Part shown: positions 8,085-17,020 of the stretch, one piece after another
How the letters are laid out: each line of letters begins with the position of its first letter
How positions within the stretch are numbered: position 1 is the first letter of the stretch
Source of the DNA: Burkholderiales bacterium
GTDB lineage: Bacteria; Pseudomonadota; Gammaproteobacteria; Burkholderiales; SG8-39
Direction of reading: 5' to 3'
DNA length: 64,000 nt
Assembly (NCBI GenBank): GCA_014860445.1
Contig: JACZJT010000069.1
Coordinates: 29,134-93,133 of the forward strand
Position numbers and translations under genes: made by a program
Notes under the pieces: generated by a model
Told to the model about the DNA's origin: nothing
The model's database searches: none
Seen by the model: only the letters and a program-made list of their open reading frames with translations

Positions 8085-8699
8085 TTATTTCGACGCGCCC
8101 AGGCCCTGCATGAAACGGCCGCGGATCTTGGCCGGGTCGCGCTCGGTCAGGCCGGCGGGCGGCTGCGTGCCGGTGCGCGCCGCGATGAACCAGGGTCCTT
8201 CGCGCTTCAGCGCAGCATCGATCAGTTCTTCGTAGTGCGCCTCGTCCGCGGCCCAGGCGCTCTGTGCGAGGCCGGCGCCTTTCGCGATCGCGACCAGGTC
8301 GGTGCCGAAGGACGTGAGCGTCGGCTGTGCGCCCGTGATCTGATAAATGCCGTTGTCGAACACGATAATTGCGAGGTTCTTCGGCCCGTACTTCGCGACG
8401 GTGCCCAGCGAGCCCAGCTGCATCAACAGGGAGCCGTCGCCCTCGAGCGAAAACACCCGGCGTTGCGGCTGCGCGAGCGCGACGCCGAACGCGATGGGCA
8501 CGGCCAGGCCCATGCTGCCCAGCATGTAGAAGTTCTGCGGCCGCTGGCCGCTGGCCCAAAGATCGAAGTGGGTATTGCCGATTCCGCCGATGACGGCTTC
8601 TTCATGCGTGAGCTTTGCCGTCAGGCGACGGCACAGATCCGAACGGTTCATCACCTTTGCCGTATCGCGGCCGGCGGATTGTATTTTTTTTGCGGGCAT
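8085..8699 (-). CDS. ComE-like TPP-binding decarboxylase subunit (beta)
   Basis: 204 residues corresponding to the C-terminal TPP-binding half of 2-oxoacid decarboxylases. The thiamine pyrophosphate motif is GDGS at 87-90 with its paired Asn at 116 (IIVFDNGIYQ). It resembles the beta subunit of sulfopyruvate/phosphonopyruvate decarboxylases. The chosen ATG has GAGGA five bases upstream; another ATG at 8711 overlaps the stop of the alpha gene as ATGA. It must pair with the alpha subunit encoded just upstream to form the active site. The substrate is probably a 2-oxo acid of this locus rather than necessarily sulfopyruvate. Confidence 0.82.
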   Translation of the reverse strand: MPAKKIQSAGRDTAKVMNRSDLCRRLTAKLTHEEAVIGGIGNTHFDLWASGQRPQNFYMLGSMGLAVPIAFGVALAQPQRRVFSLEGDGSLLMQLGSLGTVAKYGPKNLAIIVFDNGIYQITGAQPTLTSFGTDLVAIAKGAGLAQSAWAADEAHYEELIDAALKREGPWFIAARTGTQPPAGLTERDPAKIRGRFMQGLGASK

Positions 8700-8707
8700 G
8701 GCAGTCC

Positions 8708-9250
8708 TCATTTCTTTGCGCTGTGTTTCGTCAGGAGCGGGGACAGGATCATCGCCGCCGGCGCCTGGGTCGAGAACGCCTGCTTGATCATGCTGTCGAC
8801 GATGAACTCCACCTCGTCGAGGCGGGTGATTGCATAGTGTTCGATCGCCAGGGACTCGAGCACCGGTCGCATGGTGCGGCAGACCATGGCCTGCCCGAAC
8901 TGGAAATCGCCCAGGGTGCCGCGCTCCGAAATCATCATCAGCAGGGGAATCTGGTAAGGCACGGCCATCGAGGCAATCACATTCGGCAGGGTGGCAAAGC
9001 CGCTGGTCTGCATGAGCACGATGCCGCGCTGCCCGGCCATGTAGGCGCCGGCGACGATGCCTGCGGCCTCCTCTTCGCGCGCCGGACTCAACACGGTGAA
9101 AAAATCGTCGGCGTGCAAGGATTTGATCAGCGGCGCCAGCACTTTGTCCGGCACATAGGCTATCAGCGAGACTTTGTTTTGCTTGAGTACCCGCAGGACG
9201 ATCGCGTCCCAGGTTTCGGATCGCGTACGCGCGGCAGCTTCAACCGACAT
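8708..9250 (-). CDS. ComD-like TPP-dependent decarboxylase subunit (alpha)
   Basis: 180 residues equivalent to the N-terminal half of TPP decarboxylases. The segment VLSPAREEEAAGIVAGAYMAG (about 54-74) carries the conserved Glu that activates the TPP ring. The start at 9250 has AGGAGAAGTCAA upstream, much better than the longer reading. The stop region runs into the beta gene, so the two subunits are translated together. Genomic context (molybdenum hydroxylase, MoaD-like carrier, aldolase) differs from coenzyme M biosynthesis, so a catabolic decarboxylation is more likely. Confidence 0.82.
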   Translation of the reverse strand: MSVEAAARTRSETWDAIVLRVLKQNKVSLIAYVPDKVLAPLIKSLHADDFFTVLSPAREEEAAGIVAGAYMAGQRGIVLMQTSGFATLPNVIASMAVPYQIPLLMMISERGTLGDFQFGQAMVCRTMRPVLESLAIEHYAITRLDEVEFIVDSMIKQAFSTQAPAAMILSPLLTKHSAKK

Positions 9251-9293
9251 TTGACTTCTCCTCGTAGATACCAGATTAACTTTACCCGGCCTG

Positions 9294-9554
9294 CTAACCG
9301 CCTTCAATCTTCGGAATGAAGTAGACCTCGCCGCCGGGGCGCATCGGGTGGAAATAAGCGACCTCGTGTATCTCGCCGTCGATGGCGACGCTGGTTTCCT
9401 CCTCCAGGTGCTCGCCCAGACCGGGATAGCGCTGATCCAGCACCCGGATGACGTCGTGCAGGGTCTTTGCCTCGATCTCGAACTCCTTCACGCCGCCCGT
9501 GTAGTGCCCGCTGTGGCTGCTGATCAGGACGACATGCACCGGCGCTGCGTTCAA
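9294..9554 (-). CDS. MoaD/ThiS-like ubiquitin-fold protein
   Basis: 86 residues with a beta-grasp pattern (FEIEAKTLHDVIRVLDQRYPGLGEHL, then VAIDGEIHE) and the C-terminal Gly-Gly (PKIEGG) that is adenylated and thiocarboxylated in sulfur carriers. It starts at a TTG and lies 16 bp after the molybdenum subunit gene. MoaD itself carries sulfur for molybdopterin synthesis, so a dedicated carrier beside a molybdenum hydroxylase is suggestive. No MoaE or E1 partner is present in the window, and its real target is unknown. Confidence 0.75.
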   Translation of the reverse strand: MNAAPVHVVLISSHSGHYTGGVKEFEIEAKTLHDVIRVLDQRYPGLGEHLEEETSVAIDGEIHEVAYFHPMRPGGEVYFIPKIEGG

Positions 9555-9570
9555 GGTCCTATCCCGGTTA

Positions 9571-11871
9571 TCACTTTTGGCCCGAATGGATCGCGGCCAG
9601 CACCTTGGGCGGGGACATCGGCAACTCGGTCAGGCGCCGGCCGATCGCATTGTTGATCGCGTTCGCAACCGCCGCCATGGCCGGGACGATGTTTACTTCG
9701 CCTACCCCTTTTGCGCCATACGGGTGATTCGGGTTCGGCACTTCGACCAGCACGGTCTCGATCATCGGCAGGTCGGATGCGACCGGGATGCGATAGTCGA
9801 GGAAGCCCGCGTTCAGGAGGCGCCCGGCATCGTCGTAGATGTACTCCTCGTTCAGCGCCCAGCCGATGCCCTGCACGGCGCCGCCTTCCATTTGTCCCTC
9901 GACATAGCTGCGGTGGATCGCACGCCCCACATCCTGTGCAACAATGAAGCGCAGGATTTTCACGCCGCCCGTCTCGGGATCGACCTCGACGTCGCACAGT
10001 TCGGTGGCGAAGCCCGGCGCCGCCCCGCCCGCGTTGACCGAGGCCTCGGCGCCGATCGGCCCGCCGGTAAGGGCGCGCTTCGCAGCGATGGCCTTGAGCG
10101 GCATGGGTTCGAGTTTGCCCGCAGCCGCGTCCGCCGGCCGGGCGCAGCCGTTCTCCCAGATTACTTCGCCCGGTTCCAGCTTCCAGATCATCGCGGCGCG
10201 CGCGCACAGTTCGGCGATCACCTTCCTGCAGGCCTCGACCACGGCGATGCCGGTGGCGAAGGTGACGCGCGAACCGCCCGTCACATGGGTGTAGCCGATC
10301 GAGGCGGTGTCGGCCACGATGGCGCGCACATCGTCGTAGGCGATGCCCAGTGTCTCGGCCGCCATGATCGCCATCGACGCGCGCGAGCCGCCGATGTCCA
10401 TGCTGCCGGTGGCGACGACGACCGTCCCGTCCTCGTTCACGTGCACAGTCGCGCTCGATTCGCCGCCGTTGTTGAACCAGAACCCGGACGCGAACCCGCG
10501 CCCCTGGTTCTTGCCCAGCGGCGCCGCATAGGCCGGATGCGCGAGCAGTGCCTTGACCGTCTCGGCGTAGCCGTCGTGCGCGTGCTTCGGTCCCCACGCC
10601 GTGGGCGTTCCCGTCTTGCATGCGTTCATCAGCCGGAACTTCAGCGGATCCATGCCCAATTTGGCCGCAAGCGCGTCCATGACGCTTTCGACAGCGAAGG
10701 CTGAAATCGGCGAGCCCGGGGCGCGGTAGGCGGCCGATTTCGGCCGGTTGCAGACGACGTCATATCCGACCGAGCGCACGTTCGGGATGTTGTAGGGTGC
10801 GAAGCCGCACATGGTCGCGTTCATCACCGGCGAGCCGGGAAACGCGCCGGCCTGGAACTTGAACAGGCCGTCCGCGGCGACCAGGGTGCCGTCCTTCCTG
10901 GCTCCGATTTTGACCGTCATGGACGACCCGGAGGTCGGCCCGGTGGACTTGAATACGTCTTCGCGGCTCATCATGATCTTGACCGGATGGCCGCACTTGC
11001 GCGAGAGCGCTGCGGCCAGCGGCTCGACATAGATGACGGTCTTGCCGCCGAAGCCGCCGCCGATCTCGGCCGGATGCACCAGCACGTCGCCGATGTTCAT
11101 GTTGAGCAGCCGCGCCGTGAACGCGCGCACCACGAAGTGTCCCTGGCTCGCCGCCCAGATTTCCCCCTGGCCCTTGGCGTCGAAGCGCGCGAGGCAGGCG
11201 TGCGGCTCGATGTAGCCCTGATGCACCGGCGCGGTCTTGAAGCTCATTTCCACGATCTCGTCGGCAGCGGCGAACCCGGCATCCACGTCGCCGAGGTTTA
11301 ACTCGGTGCGTTTGGAAATATTCGAAGCGTTCTTCGGGGGCGGCTCGACGCCGCGGGTGATCATGTCCTCGAACAGCAGCGGCGCATCCGGCTGCATCGC
11401 CGCGTCGACATCAATCACATGCGGCAGCGGTTCGTAATCGACCTCGATCAGCCGCAGGGCCGCCTCGGCGATGGCCTTGCTGGTCGCCGCGACGGCGGCG
11501 ACGGCATGGCCTTCGTACAGGACTTTCTCGCGCGCCATGACATTGCGCGTCATGTGCCAGAAATTGATGGCGACACGCTCCGGTCCGACAAACTCGTACT
11601 TCTGCTCGGGAAAATCCGCGGACGTGATCACCGCCTTGACGCCGGTCAGCGAACCCGCTTTCGATGTGTCGATCGCGCGGATGCGGGCATGGGCATGCGG
11701 CGAGCGCAGGATCGCGCCCCAGAGCATGCCCGGCAGGGCGAAGTCCGCGCCATAGCGGGCCAGCCCCGTCACTTTCGGCACGCCGTCCGGTCGTACCGGA
11801 CTGGTGCCGACGATCTTCAGGGCGTTGTCGTCGCGTCCCTCGGCCTCCGGCTTGATCACTTTCGCGTCCAT
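9571..11871 (-). CDS. Xanthine-dehydrogenase-family molybdopterin-binding subunit
   Basis: Large catalytic subunit (766 residues) of a molybdenum hydroxylase. It has the aldehyde-oxidase/XDH N-terminal domain (about 20-130, with YGADFALPGMLWGAILRSPH), then the molybdopterin domains with EIGGGFGGK, AYRAPGSP and, near the C terminus, GAKGVGE, whose Glu is the expected base catalyst. It follows its 2Fe-2S subunit with only 2 bp between them. Such enzymes hydroxylate an aldehyde, a N-heterocycle or an aromatic acyl-CoA. The binding-pocket sequence does not let me choose, so the substrate is left open. Confidence 0.92.
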   Translation of the reverse strand: MDAKVIKPEAEGRDDNALKIVGTSPVRPDGVPKVTGLARYGADFALPGMLWGAILRSPHAHARIRAIDTSKAGSLTGVKAVITSADFPEQKYEFVGPERVAINFWHMTRNVMAREKVLYEGHAVAAVAATSKAIAEAALRLIEVDYEPLPHVIDVDAAMQPDAPLLFEDMITRGVEPPPKNASNISKRTELNLGDVDAGFAAADEIVEMSFKTAPVHQGYIEPHACLARFDAKGQGEIWAASQGHFVVRAFTARLLNMNIGDVLVHPAEIGGGFGGKTVIYVEPLAAALSRKCGHPVKIMMSREDVFKSTGPTSGSSMTVKIGARKDGTLVAADGLFKFQAGAFPGSPVMNATMCGFAPYNIPNVRSVGYDVVCNRPKSAAYRAPGSPISAFAVESVMDALAAKLGMDPLKFRLMNACKTGTPTAWGPKHAHDGYAETVKALLAHPAYAAPLGKNQGRGFASGFWFNNGGESSATVHVNEDGTVVVATGSMDIGGSRASMAIMAAETLGIAYDDVRAIVADTASIGYTHVTGGSRVTFATGIAVVEACRKVIAELCARAAMIWKLEPGEVIWENGCARPADAAAGKLEPMPLKAIAAKRALTGGPIGAEASVNAGGAAPGFATELCDVEVDPETGGVKILRFIVAQDVGRAIHRSYVEGQMEGGAVQGIGWALNEEYIYDDAGRLLNAGFLDYRIPVASDLPMIETVLVEVPNPNHPYGAKGVGEVNIVPAMAAVANAINNAIGRRLTELPMSPPKVLAAIHSGQK

Positions 11872-11873
11872 GT

Positions 11874-12350
11874 TCAGCCTCCCCGCATTTCGTGTGCCGC
11901 ATCGAGCACCGCATCGATGATCTTGTTGTACCCCGTGCACCGGCACAGGTTGCCGGCCAGCCAGAAGCGCACCTCTTCCTCGCTCGGGTCGGGGTTGCGC
12001 TCCAGCAGCGCGCGCGCGGCGATCAGGATACCGGGCGTGCACACGCCGCACTGCAGCGCGGCGTGTTCCAGGAACTTGCGCTGCAGCGGGTGCAGGCTGG
12101 TGCCTTCGGCCATGCCTTCTATCGTTTGTATGGATTTGCCCTGCGCTTCAACGCCGAGCACGAGGCAGGAGCACACCAGCCGACCGTCCAGCGTCACGCT
12201 GCACGCGCCGCAGTCGCCCGTGGCGCAACCTTCCTTGGTGCCGGTGTGGTGCAGTTCGTCGCGCAGCACCTCGAGCAGTGTTTGCTGCGTTTCGCAAAGA
12301 AACTCGACGGCATTGCCGTTGAGCGTCGTCGTTACATGGTGCTTGGACAT
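11874..12350 (-). CDS. 2Fe-2S subunit of the molybdenum hydroxylase
   Basis: 158-residue electron-transfer subunit. The plant-type cluster ligands are C42, C47, C50 and C62 (GCATGDCGAC followed by the CSC pair). The second cluster is held by C101, C104, C136 and C138 (CGVC and LCRCTG). All eight ligands are intact. Its start shares one base with the stop of the FAD subunit gene (TGATG), giving the order FAD, FeS, Mo, as in CoxMSL-type and aromatic hydroxylase operons with the medium subunit first. Confidence 0.94.
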   Translation of the reverse strand: MSKHHVTTTLNGNAVEFLCETQQTLLEVLRDELHHTGTKEGCATGDCGACSVTLDGRLVCSCLVLGVEAQGKSIQTIEGMAEGTSLHPLQRKFLEHAALQCGVCTPGILIAARALLERNPDPSEEEVRFWLAGNLCRCTGYNKIIDAVLDAAHEMRGG

Positions 12351-13222
12351 CAGCTGTTCCCCCTTGCTCGTTCGAGCGCAATGCCGGCGGCGCGCCGTGC
12401 CAGCACGCCCGCCACTTCAATACGGAATTCGATGGTTCCGCGCTTGTCGGCTATGGGCCGGCAGGCGGCGCTCACCGCCGCCGCCAGGCGCTGGAGCGCG
12501 GCCTCATCGACTTTGCTGCCGATCAAGGCGGCTGCGGCTTCGGGTACCAGCAGCGCGCGCTCGGCTACGGCGCCCAAACTAACCCGCGCCTGCTTGCATA
12601 CGCCCTTCGCATCCAGCGTGAGATTGACGCCGGCGCCGACGACCGCAATGTCCATCTCGGTACGGGGGGTGAAGCGCAGGTAGGCGTCGCCGGAGCGCGC
12701 CGGGCGCCGCGGCAGGAAAAACGAAGCGACGAGTTCTCCCTCGGCGAGCGAGGTCTTGCCCGGCCCCGTCGGAATATCCTCGACATTCACATCGCGTTTG
12801 CCGCGCGGTCCCACAATGCGCGCCAGCGCGCCGGCGGCGATGAGGGCGGGCACGCTGTCCGCCGCGGGCGAGGCATTGCACAGGTTGCCGCCGACGCTTG
12901 CGCGTCCTTTCACCTGGACCGAGCCGATCAGCTTGACCGCATCGGTCACGCCGGGCCATGCCTGCGCGAACGCCGCGTGTTCCACGAGTTCCATGCATGT
13001 CGCGGCCGCGCCGAAGCGAAATCCACCTTTCTCCGCGACGATAGCCGTCATTTCCGCTATGCCCTTGACGTCGACCAGCAAGCCCGGTGACACGCGGCCG
13101 GCGCGCATCTGGATCAGCAGATCCGTACCGCCGGCCAACACCCGCGCCTGCCCGCTTGCGCCGGCGAGCAGTGCGACCGCGGCCTTCAGCGTCTTCGGGC
13201 TTTCATAACGTATTTCACTCAT
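12350..13222 (-). CDS. FAD-binding subunit of the molybdenum hydroxylase
   Basis: 290 residues of the PCMH-type FAD-binding fold plus the CO dehydrogenase flavoprotein C-terminal domain. FAD-contact motifs are VLAGGTDLLIQM (about 28-39) and SVGGNLCNASPAADSVPAL (about 111-129). It passes electrons from the Mo and FeS subunits to an acceptor. First gene of a six-gene leftward operon (FAD, FeS, Mo, MoaD-like, ComD-like, ComE-like); ATG at 13222. Confidence 0.93.
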   Translation of the reverse strand: MSEIRYESPKTLKAAVALLAGASGQARVLAGGTDLLIQMRAGRVSPGLLVDVKGIAEMTAIVAEKGGFRFGAAATCMELVEHAAFAQAWPGVTDAVKLIGSVQVKGRASVGGNLCNASPAADSVPALIAAGALARIVGPRGKRDVNVEDIPTGPGKTSLAEGELVASFFLPRRPARSGDAYLRFTPRTEMDIAVVGAGVNLTLDAKGVCKQARVSLGAVAERALLVPEAAAALIGSKVDEAALQRLAAAVSAACRPIADKRGTIEFRIEVAGVLARRAAGIALERARGNS

Positions 13223-13681
13223 CGATCGGTTTCCTGAAAACTGAAAATTGATTCACCCGGTATCGGGCGTGGTGTAAGTCCGTGGTGGATTTTCGAATGA
13301 TCGCGACCCGCCCCGCGCTTTGTCGCTGCGGCCTGCGGCGTTTTTTCCGAGAAATTCAGTCACATTTTACCAAAATCATCCTGCCAGATTTCTTCGATGC
13401 GGGATTTTTCCAATTGCCATCGGCTTGCGATCACACGCCACGTCGGCTTTTCAATTTATGTGGAACACCTGCCGCGCGTTGATTTCTGTCCCGCTGCCTT
13501 CAAATTGCCGGTTGCTTGGTATATGATCGCATTTATTTGCGACAAACTGGTTTTGCGTTTACGGTTTTTTCGCTGCGCCGGAATCGATCACCCGCAGACG
13601 GTTTATTTGAAGATCCGGTCGCTGTGTGACCGCAAGCACCTGACTTTCCATTTCCGACCGATCCACCAAGAGGAGAACACC
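13223..13681. promoter_or_regulatory. Divergent intergenic region, catabolic operon versus TTT transporter
   Basis: About 460 bp without a credible gene separate the leftward hydroxylase operon from the rightward tctC. It must hold both promoters. An inverted repeat TCGCA-6-TGCGA lies at 13527-13542 beside an AT-rich stretch (GGTATATGATCGC) and could be a regulator site. GAGGAGAACACC directly precedes the tctC ATG. Confidence 0.35.
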
Positions 13682-14659
13682 ATGAAATTAAAATCACTCA
13701 TCGCGCCTGTCGTTTCCGTGGTGGCGCTCGGCGCCGCCATGATGCCTATGACGGCATCCGCCGCTCCCAGTATTCCATGCAGTACCGCCCGGCTGATCGT
13801 GCCCTGGAAAGCGGGCGGCGCCACGGACGTGATCTACCGCATCATGGCCAATGCAGTAAACGAAAGCGGCGGCAAGCCGGAACTGCAGGTCGTGAACATC
13901 GGCGGCCAGGGCGGCAACAAGGGCGCCAAGGAAGCGCGCGAATCCAAACCCGACGGCTGCACGCTGTTCGCCATGCACCAGAGCGCGATGTCCAGCTACT
14001 TCACCGGCCGCGTGGATTTCAGCATCGAAGCCTTCGAGCCGGTGGCCCTGATGACCCGGACGCCGTCATTCCTCGGCGCGGCAATAAAAACACCCTGGAA
14101 CGACATGAAGGAACTGATCGCCGACGCGAAGAAGCGCCCGGGGCAGATTCTGGCCGGTGGCACCCTGGGTTCGACCAGCCAGTTTTATTTCCTGGAGATC
14201 GAGGACGTGGCCGGCATCCAGTTCAAGCACGTACCCTACGAGGGCGACAGCGATCGCATGACCGCCTTGCTCGCCGGCAACATCGATCTGGGCTCGACCA
14301 ACCTGGCTGCCGCCGGCAAGAACATCAAGGACGGCACGATGAAGGTACTGGGCTTTTCGGGACCGGACCGCACGTTCTTGAAGGATGTTCCGACGTTCAA
14401 AGAGCAAGGCGTGGATCTGATCTCCGGCGTGGAGCGCGGCATCGTGCTGCCCAAGGGCGCCTCGCCCGAGGTCATCAAGCACTGGGAAACCGCGCTGCTC
14501 AAAGCGTGCAAGAATCCCAAGGTCCAGGATCAGCTGACCAAGAAGGGGACCCTGGCGGTCTGCGATAACGCGGCGGACTACGCGTCTTATCTCACCAAAA
14601 CCTTCACAAAATGGAAGGCCATCGCCAAGAAGGTAGGCGTCTACAAGCGCAAGGACTAA
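13682..14659 (+). CDS. TctC/Bug-family periplasmic solute-binding protein
   Basis: 325-residue substrate receptor of a tripartite tricarboxylate transporter. Signal peptide at about 1-27 ending ASA-A, then the Bug ligand-binding fold (LIVPWKAGGATDVIYRIMA near the start; GTLGSTSQFYF and HVPYEGDSDRMTALLAGNIDLG in the middle). It has a strong Shine-Dalgarno sequence, AGGAGAA. The first gene of tctC-tctB-tctA, it faces the hydroxylase operon and probably delivers that pathway's carboxylate substrate. A stable hairpin follows the stop. Confidence 0.9.
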   Translation: MKLKSLIAPVVSVVALGAAMMPMTASAAPSIPCSTARLIVPWKAGGATDVIYRIMANAVNESGGKPELQVVNIGGQGGNKGAKEARESKPDGCTLFAMHQSAMSSYFTGRVDFSIEAFEPVALMTRTPSFLGAAIKTPWNDMKELIADAKKRPGQILAGGTLGSTSQFYFLEIEDVAGIQFKHVPYEGDSDRMTALLAGNIDLGSTNLAAAGKNIKDGTMKVLGFSGPDRTFLKDVPTFKEQGVDLISGVERGIVLPKGASPEVIKHWETALLKACKNPKVQDQLTKKGTLAVCDNAADYASYLTKTFTKWKAIAKKVGVYKRKD

Positions 14660-14676
14660 ACGCCTGAAGCAAACGG

Positions 14677-14703
14677 CCCCCGCTCGCATGGTTGCAGCGG
14701 GGG
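14677..14703 (+). terminator. Intercistronic hairpin after tctC
   Basis: CCCCCGCT and AGCGGGGG form an 8-bp stem around an 11-base loop, 17 bases after the tctC stop. No T run follows, so it is more likely an mRNA-stabilising or attenuating structure that leaves tctC in excess over tctBA than a full terminator. Confidence 0.55.
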
Positions 14704-14745
14704 ACGCGTTCGTTCCATCAAACTCTTTTCGAAAGAATTTCTGCC

Positions 14746-15231
14746 ATGTCACGCGTGAACACAGACACGGTATGCGCGATCGTCATTCTTGCGGCGGGCG
14801 GCGCATTTTTTCGGGCGACCTACGATATTGAGAAAATGGACTACCGGTCGCTGGGCGCCGAGGTCTGGCCCCGGGTCGTGCTTATCCTGCTGTTTGTGCT
14901 GACCTTCGCCTATTTGTTTCAGTCCCTGAAACAGGGGCGGGACGAAAAAAGCGAGGGCGGCGGGGTGATCGGCTGGATCGGCCGCTATCAGAACGCGCTC
15001 TGGTGCTACGCGCTGTTCGCGGGCTTTCTCCTGACGATGAACTATCTGGGCATGCTGATCGGCGGGACGCTGTTCGTGTTCCTCACGCTGACGGCACTGG
15101 GGGAGCGCACGCTGCGCGCGTTCGCGGTGCACGCCGCCGTATCCCTCATTTCGGTCGGATTCATGTGGTCGGTTTTTACATACGGTATAAAAGTCATTCT
15201 GCCCCAGGGCGAAATTTTCTCCGCCTGGTAA
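14746..15231 (+). CDS. TctB-family small membrane subunit
   Basis: 161 residues with about four transmembrane helices (VCAIVILAAGGAFFRATYDIE; VWPRVVLILLFVLTFAYLF; ALWCYALFAGFLLTMNYLGMLIGGTLFVFLTLTAL; AVHAAVSLISVGFMWSVFTYGI). Poorly conserved in sequence but typical in size and topology for the small membrane subunit of TTT transporters. It lies between tctC and tctA. The first in-frame ATG after the hairpin is taken as start; the ribosome site is weak. Confidence 0.83.
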   Translation: MSRVNTDTVCAIVILAAGGAFFRATYDIEKMDYRSLGAEVWPRVVLILLFVLTFAYLFQSLKQGRDEKSEGGGVIGWIGRYQNALWCYALFAGFLLTMNYLGMLIGGTLFVFLTLTALGERTLRAFAVHAAVSLISVGFMWSVFTYGIKVILPQGEIFSAW

Positions 15232-15265
15232 GAAGAACAAAGAACAACGCGAAGGACTGTGCGCC

Positions 15266-16960
15266 ATGATGTGGGAGAATTTCACCGAAGCGCTTTACAC
15301 GGTCTTCCAATTGAAGACCATGCTGTTGATGTTTTTGGGCACGGGCGCAGGCCTGATCGCGGGTGCGATCCCGGGTTTCACCATTGCGATGGCGGTGATC
15401 CTGACCCTGCCGTTTACCTTCTCCATGCCGCCCTTGCAGGGCCTCGCGACCATGATCGGGGTGTTCGTCGGCGGACTCTCGGGCGGTCTGATGTCGGGCA
15501 TCCTGACCGGCATTCCCGGAACCCCGTCGTCCATCGCCACCACGTTCGACGGTTTCACCATGGCGCGCGCCGGCAGGCCCGGGCTGGCGCTGGGTCTGGG
15601 CGTCTGGTCCTCCTTCTTCGGCGGATTGATCAGCGCGGTGGCCCTGGTCCTGCTGGCTCCGCTGCTGGCCGATCTGGGGCTGGAATTCGGACCCTGGGAT
15701 TATTTTTCGCTGGTGCTGTTCGCGCTGACGATCACGGCCAGCCTGGCCGGGACGAATATGTTGAAAGGCTTGATCGCGGGCGTCATCGGCCTGCTCGTCA
15801 GAACCATAGGCGAGGACGACATCAACGGCATCGCGCGTCTCAACTTCGGCATGGATAGCCTGAAAGCGGGCTTTCAATTCCTGCCGGTATTGATCGGCTT
15901 GTTCGCCTTCGGGCAGCTTCTAAGCGACGTCAAGGACCGCGTGCGCGCCAGACAACCCTTGATGGCGGACACCGGGAAGGCGGTCAAGGTCGAGCACCTG
16001 GAGGCGATCAAGACCATATTTCGGAGTTGGATCAACCTGCTGCGTTCGTCAGCCATCGGCATTTTTGTTGGCGTCCTGCCGGCGGCGGGCGGGTCGATCT
16101 CCAACATTCTCGCCTACGACCAGGCGAAAAAAGCCTCCAAGACGCCGGAGAAATTCGGCACCGGCACCGCCGACGGCATCATCGCGCCGGAGAGCGCGAA
16201 CAACGCGACCGCCGGCGGCGCGCTGATGATCCTGATGGCTCTGGGCATACCCGGCGATGTAGTCGCCGCCGTGATGCTCGGTGCGCTGCTGATTCACGAT
16301 GTGGTGCCGAGTCCGTCGTTCATCACCGATAACGCGGTGCTCGCCTACGGCATATTCATTGCGTTTTTCCTCGCGCATCCGATCATGATCATGTTGCAGG
16401 CGGTCTGCCTGCGCGGTTTCCTGCTGGTCACGCGTGTGCCGATGTATACGCTCGCCGCGGTGATCCTGGCCTACTGCGCGATCGGCGTGTTCGCGCTGGA
16501 GAACTCGACCCACGATCTGTGGACGGTGCTGATCTTCGGTGTGGTCGGTTACGCGATGCGGGTGTTGAAATTCCCGATCGCGCCCATGATTCTGGGCGTC
16601 GTGCTCGGCAACATGGCCGAACTCAACCTGTCGCGCGCCTACGCCACCGCCAGTGACATGACCATGTTCGTGAGCTGGTTCGTGCTGCGGCCTTGGTCCG
16701 CGTTCTTCCTCCTGCTCGGCGTTTTCTCCGTCGGCTTCCCCTGGTACCAGCAGGCATATGGCAAGAAGAAATGGACGCTGGTCTATATCCCCTTGATGGC
16801 CATGTTCCTCGCGCTTCCGATGTTCTTCATGCAGGGGAAGGTGCGCACGTTCGTGGCCGCCGCCTTGCTGGTATGGGCCGCTTATGCGCTCTGGAAGCGA
16901 CACCGCGGCGGCTGGAAGCTGGAGGCCGTGGACAACCACTTCGCGGAGATAAAAGGCTAA
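15266..16960 (+). CDS. TctA-family large membrane subunit
   Basis: 564-residue transport channel of the TTT system, driven by ion gradient. The family motif GLIAGAIPGFTIAMAVILTLPFTF and GVFVGGLSGGLMSGILTGIPGTPSSIATTFDG lie in the first 100 residues. A second internal-repeat motif occurs near the middle (GVLPAAGGSISNILAYDQAKKASK), ending in GALMILMALGIPGDVVAAVMLGAL. The many helices and the length are normal. GAAGGACTG precedes the double ATG start. Confidence 0.93.
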   Translation: MMWENFTEALYTVFQLKTMLLMFLGTGAGLIAGAIPGFTIAMAVILTLPFTFSMPPLQGLATMIGVFVGGLSGGLMSGILTGIPGTPSSIATTFDGFTMARAGRPGLALGLGVWSSFFGGLISAVALVLLAPLLADLGLEFGPWDYFSLVLFALTITASLAGTNMLKGLIAGVIGLLVRTIGEDDINGIARLNFGMDSLKAGFQFLPVLIGLFAFGQLLSDVKDRVRARQPLMADTGKAVKVEHLEAIKTIFRSWINLLRSSAIGIFVGVLPAAGGSISNILAYDQAKKASKTPEKFGTGTADGIIAPESANNATAGGALMILMALGIPGDVVAAVMLGALLIHDVVPSPSFITDNAVLAYGIFIAFFLAHPIMIMLQAVCLRGFLLVTRVPMYTLAAVILAYCAIGVFALENSTHDLWTVLIFGVVGYAMRVLKFPIAPMILGVVLGNMAELNLSRAYATASDMTMFVSWFVLRPWSAFFLLLGVFSVGFPWYQQAYGKKKWTLVYIPLMAMFLALPMFFMQGKVRTFVAAALLVWAAYALWKRHRGGWKLEAVDNHFAEIKG

Positions 16961-17020
16961 GGCCGCAGGAGAGCCGCTGATATTATCGGCCGCCCGGCAA
17001 TCCGCCAAGTGCGCTCGCGC

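Noticed and set aside
13397..13681. 95-codon N-terminal extension of TctC
   Set aside because: The internal ATG at 13682 has AGGAGAA upstream and starts a perfect signal peptide; the extension has neither.
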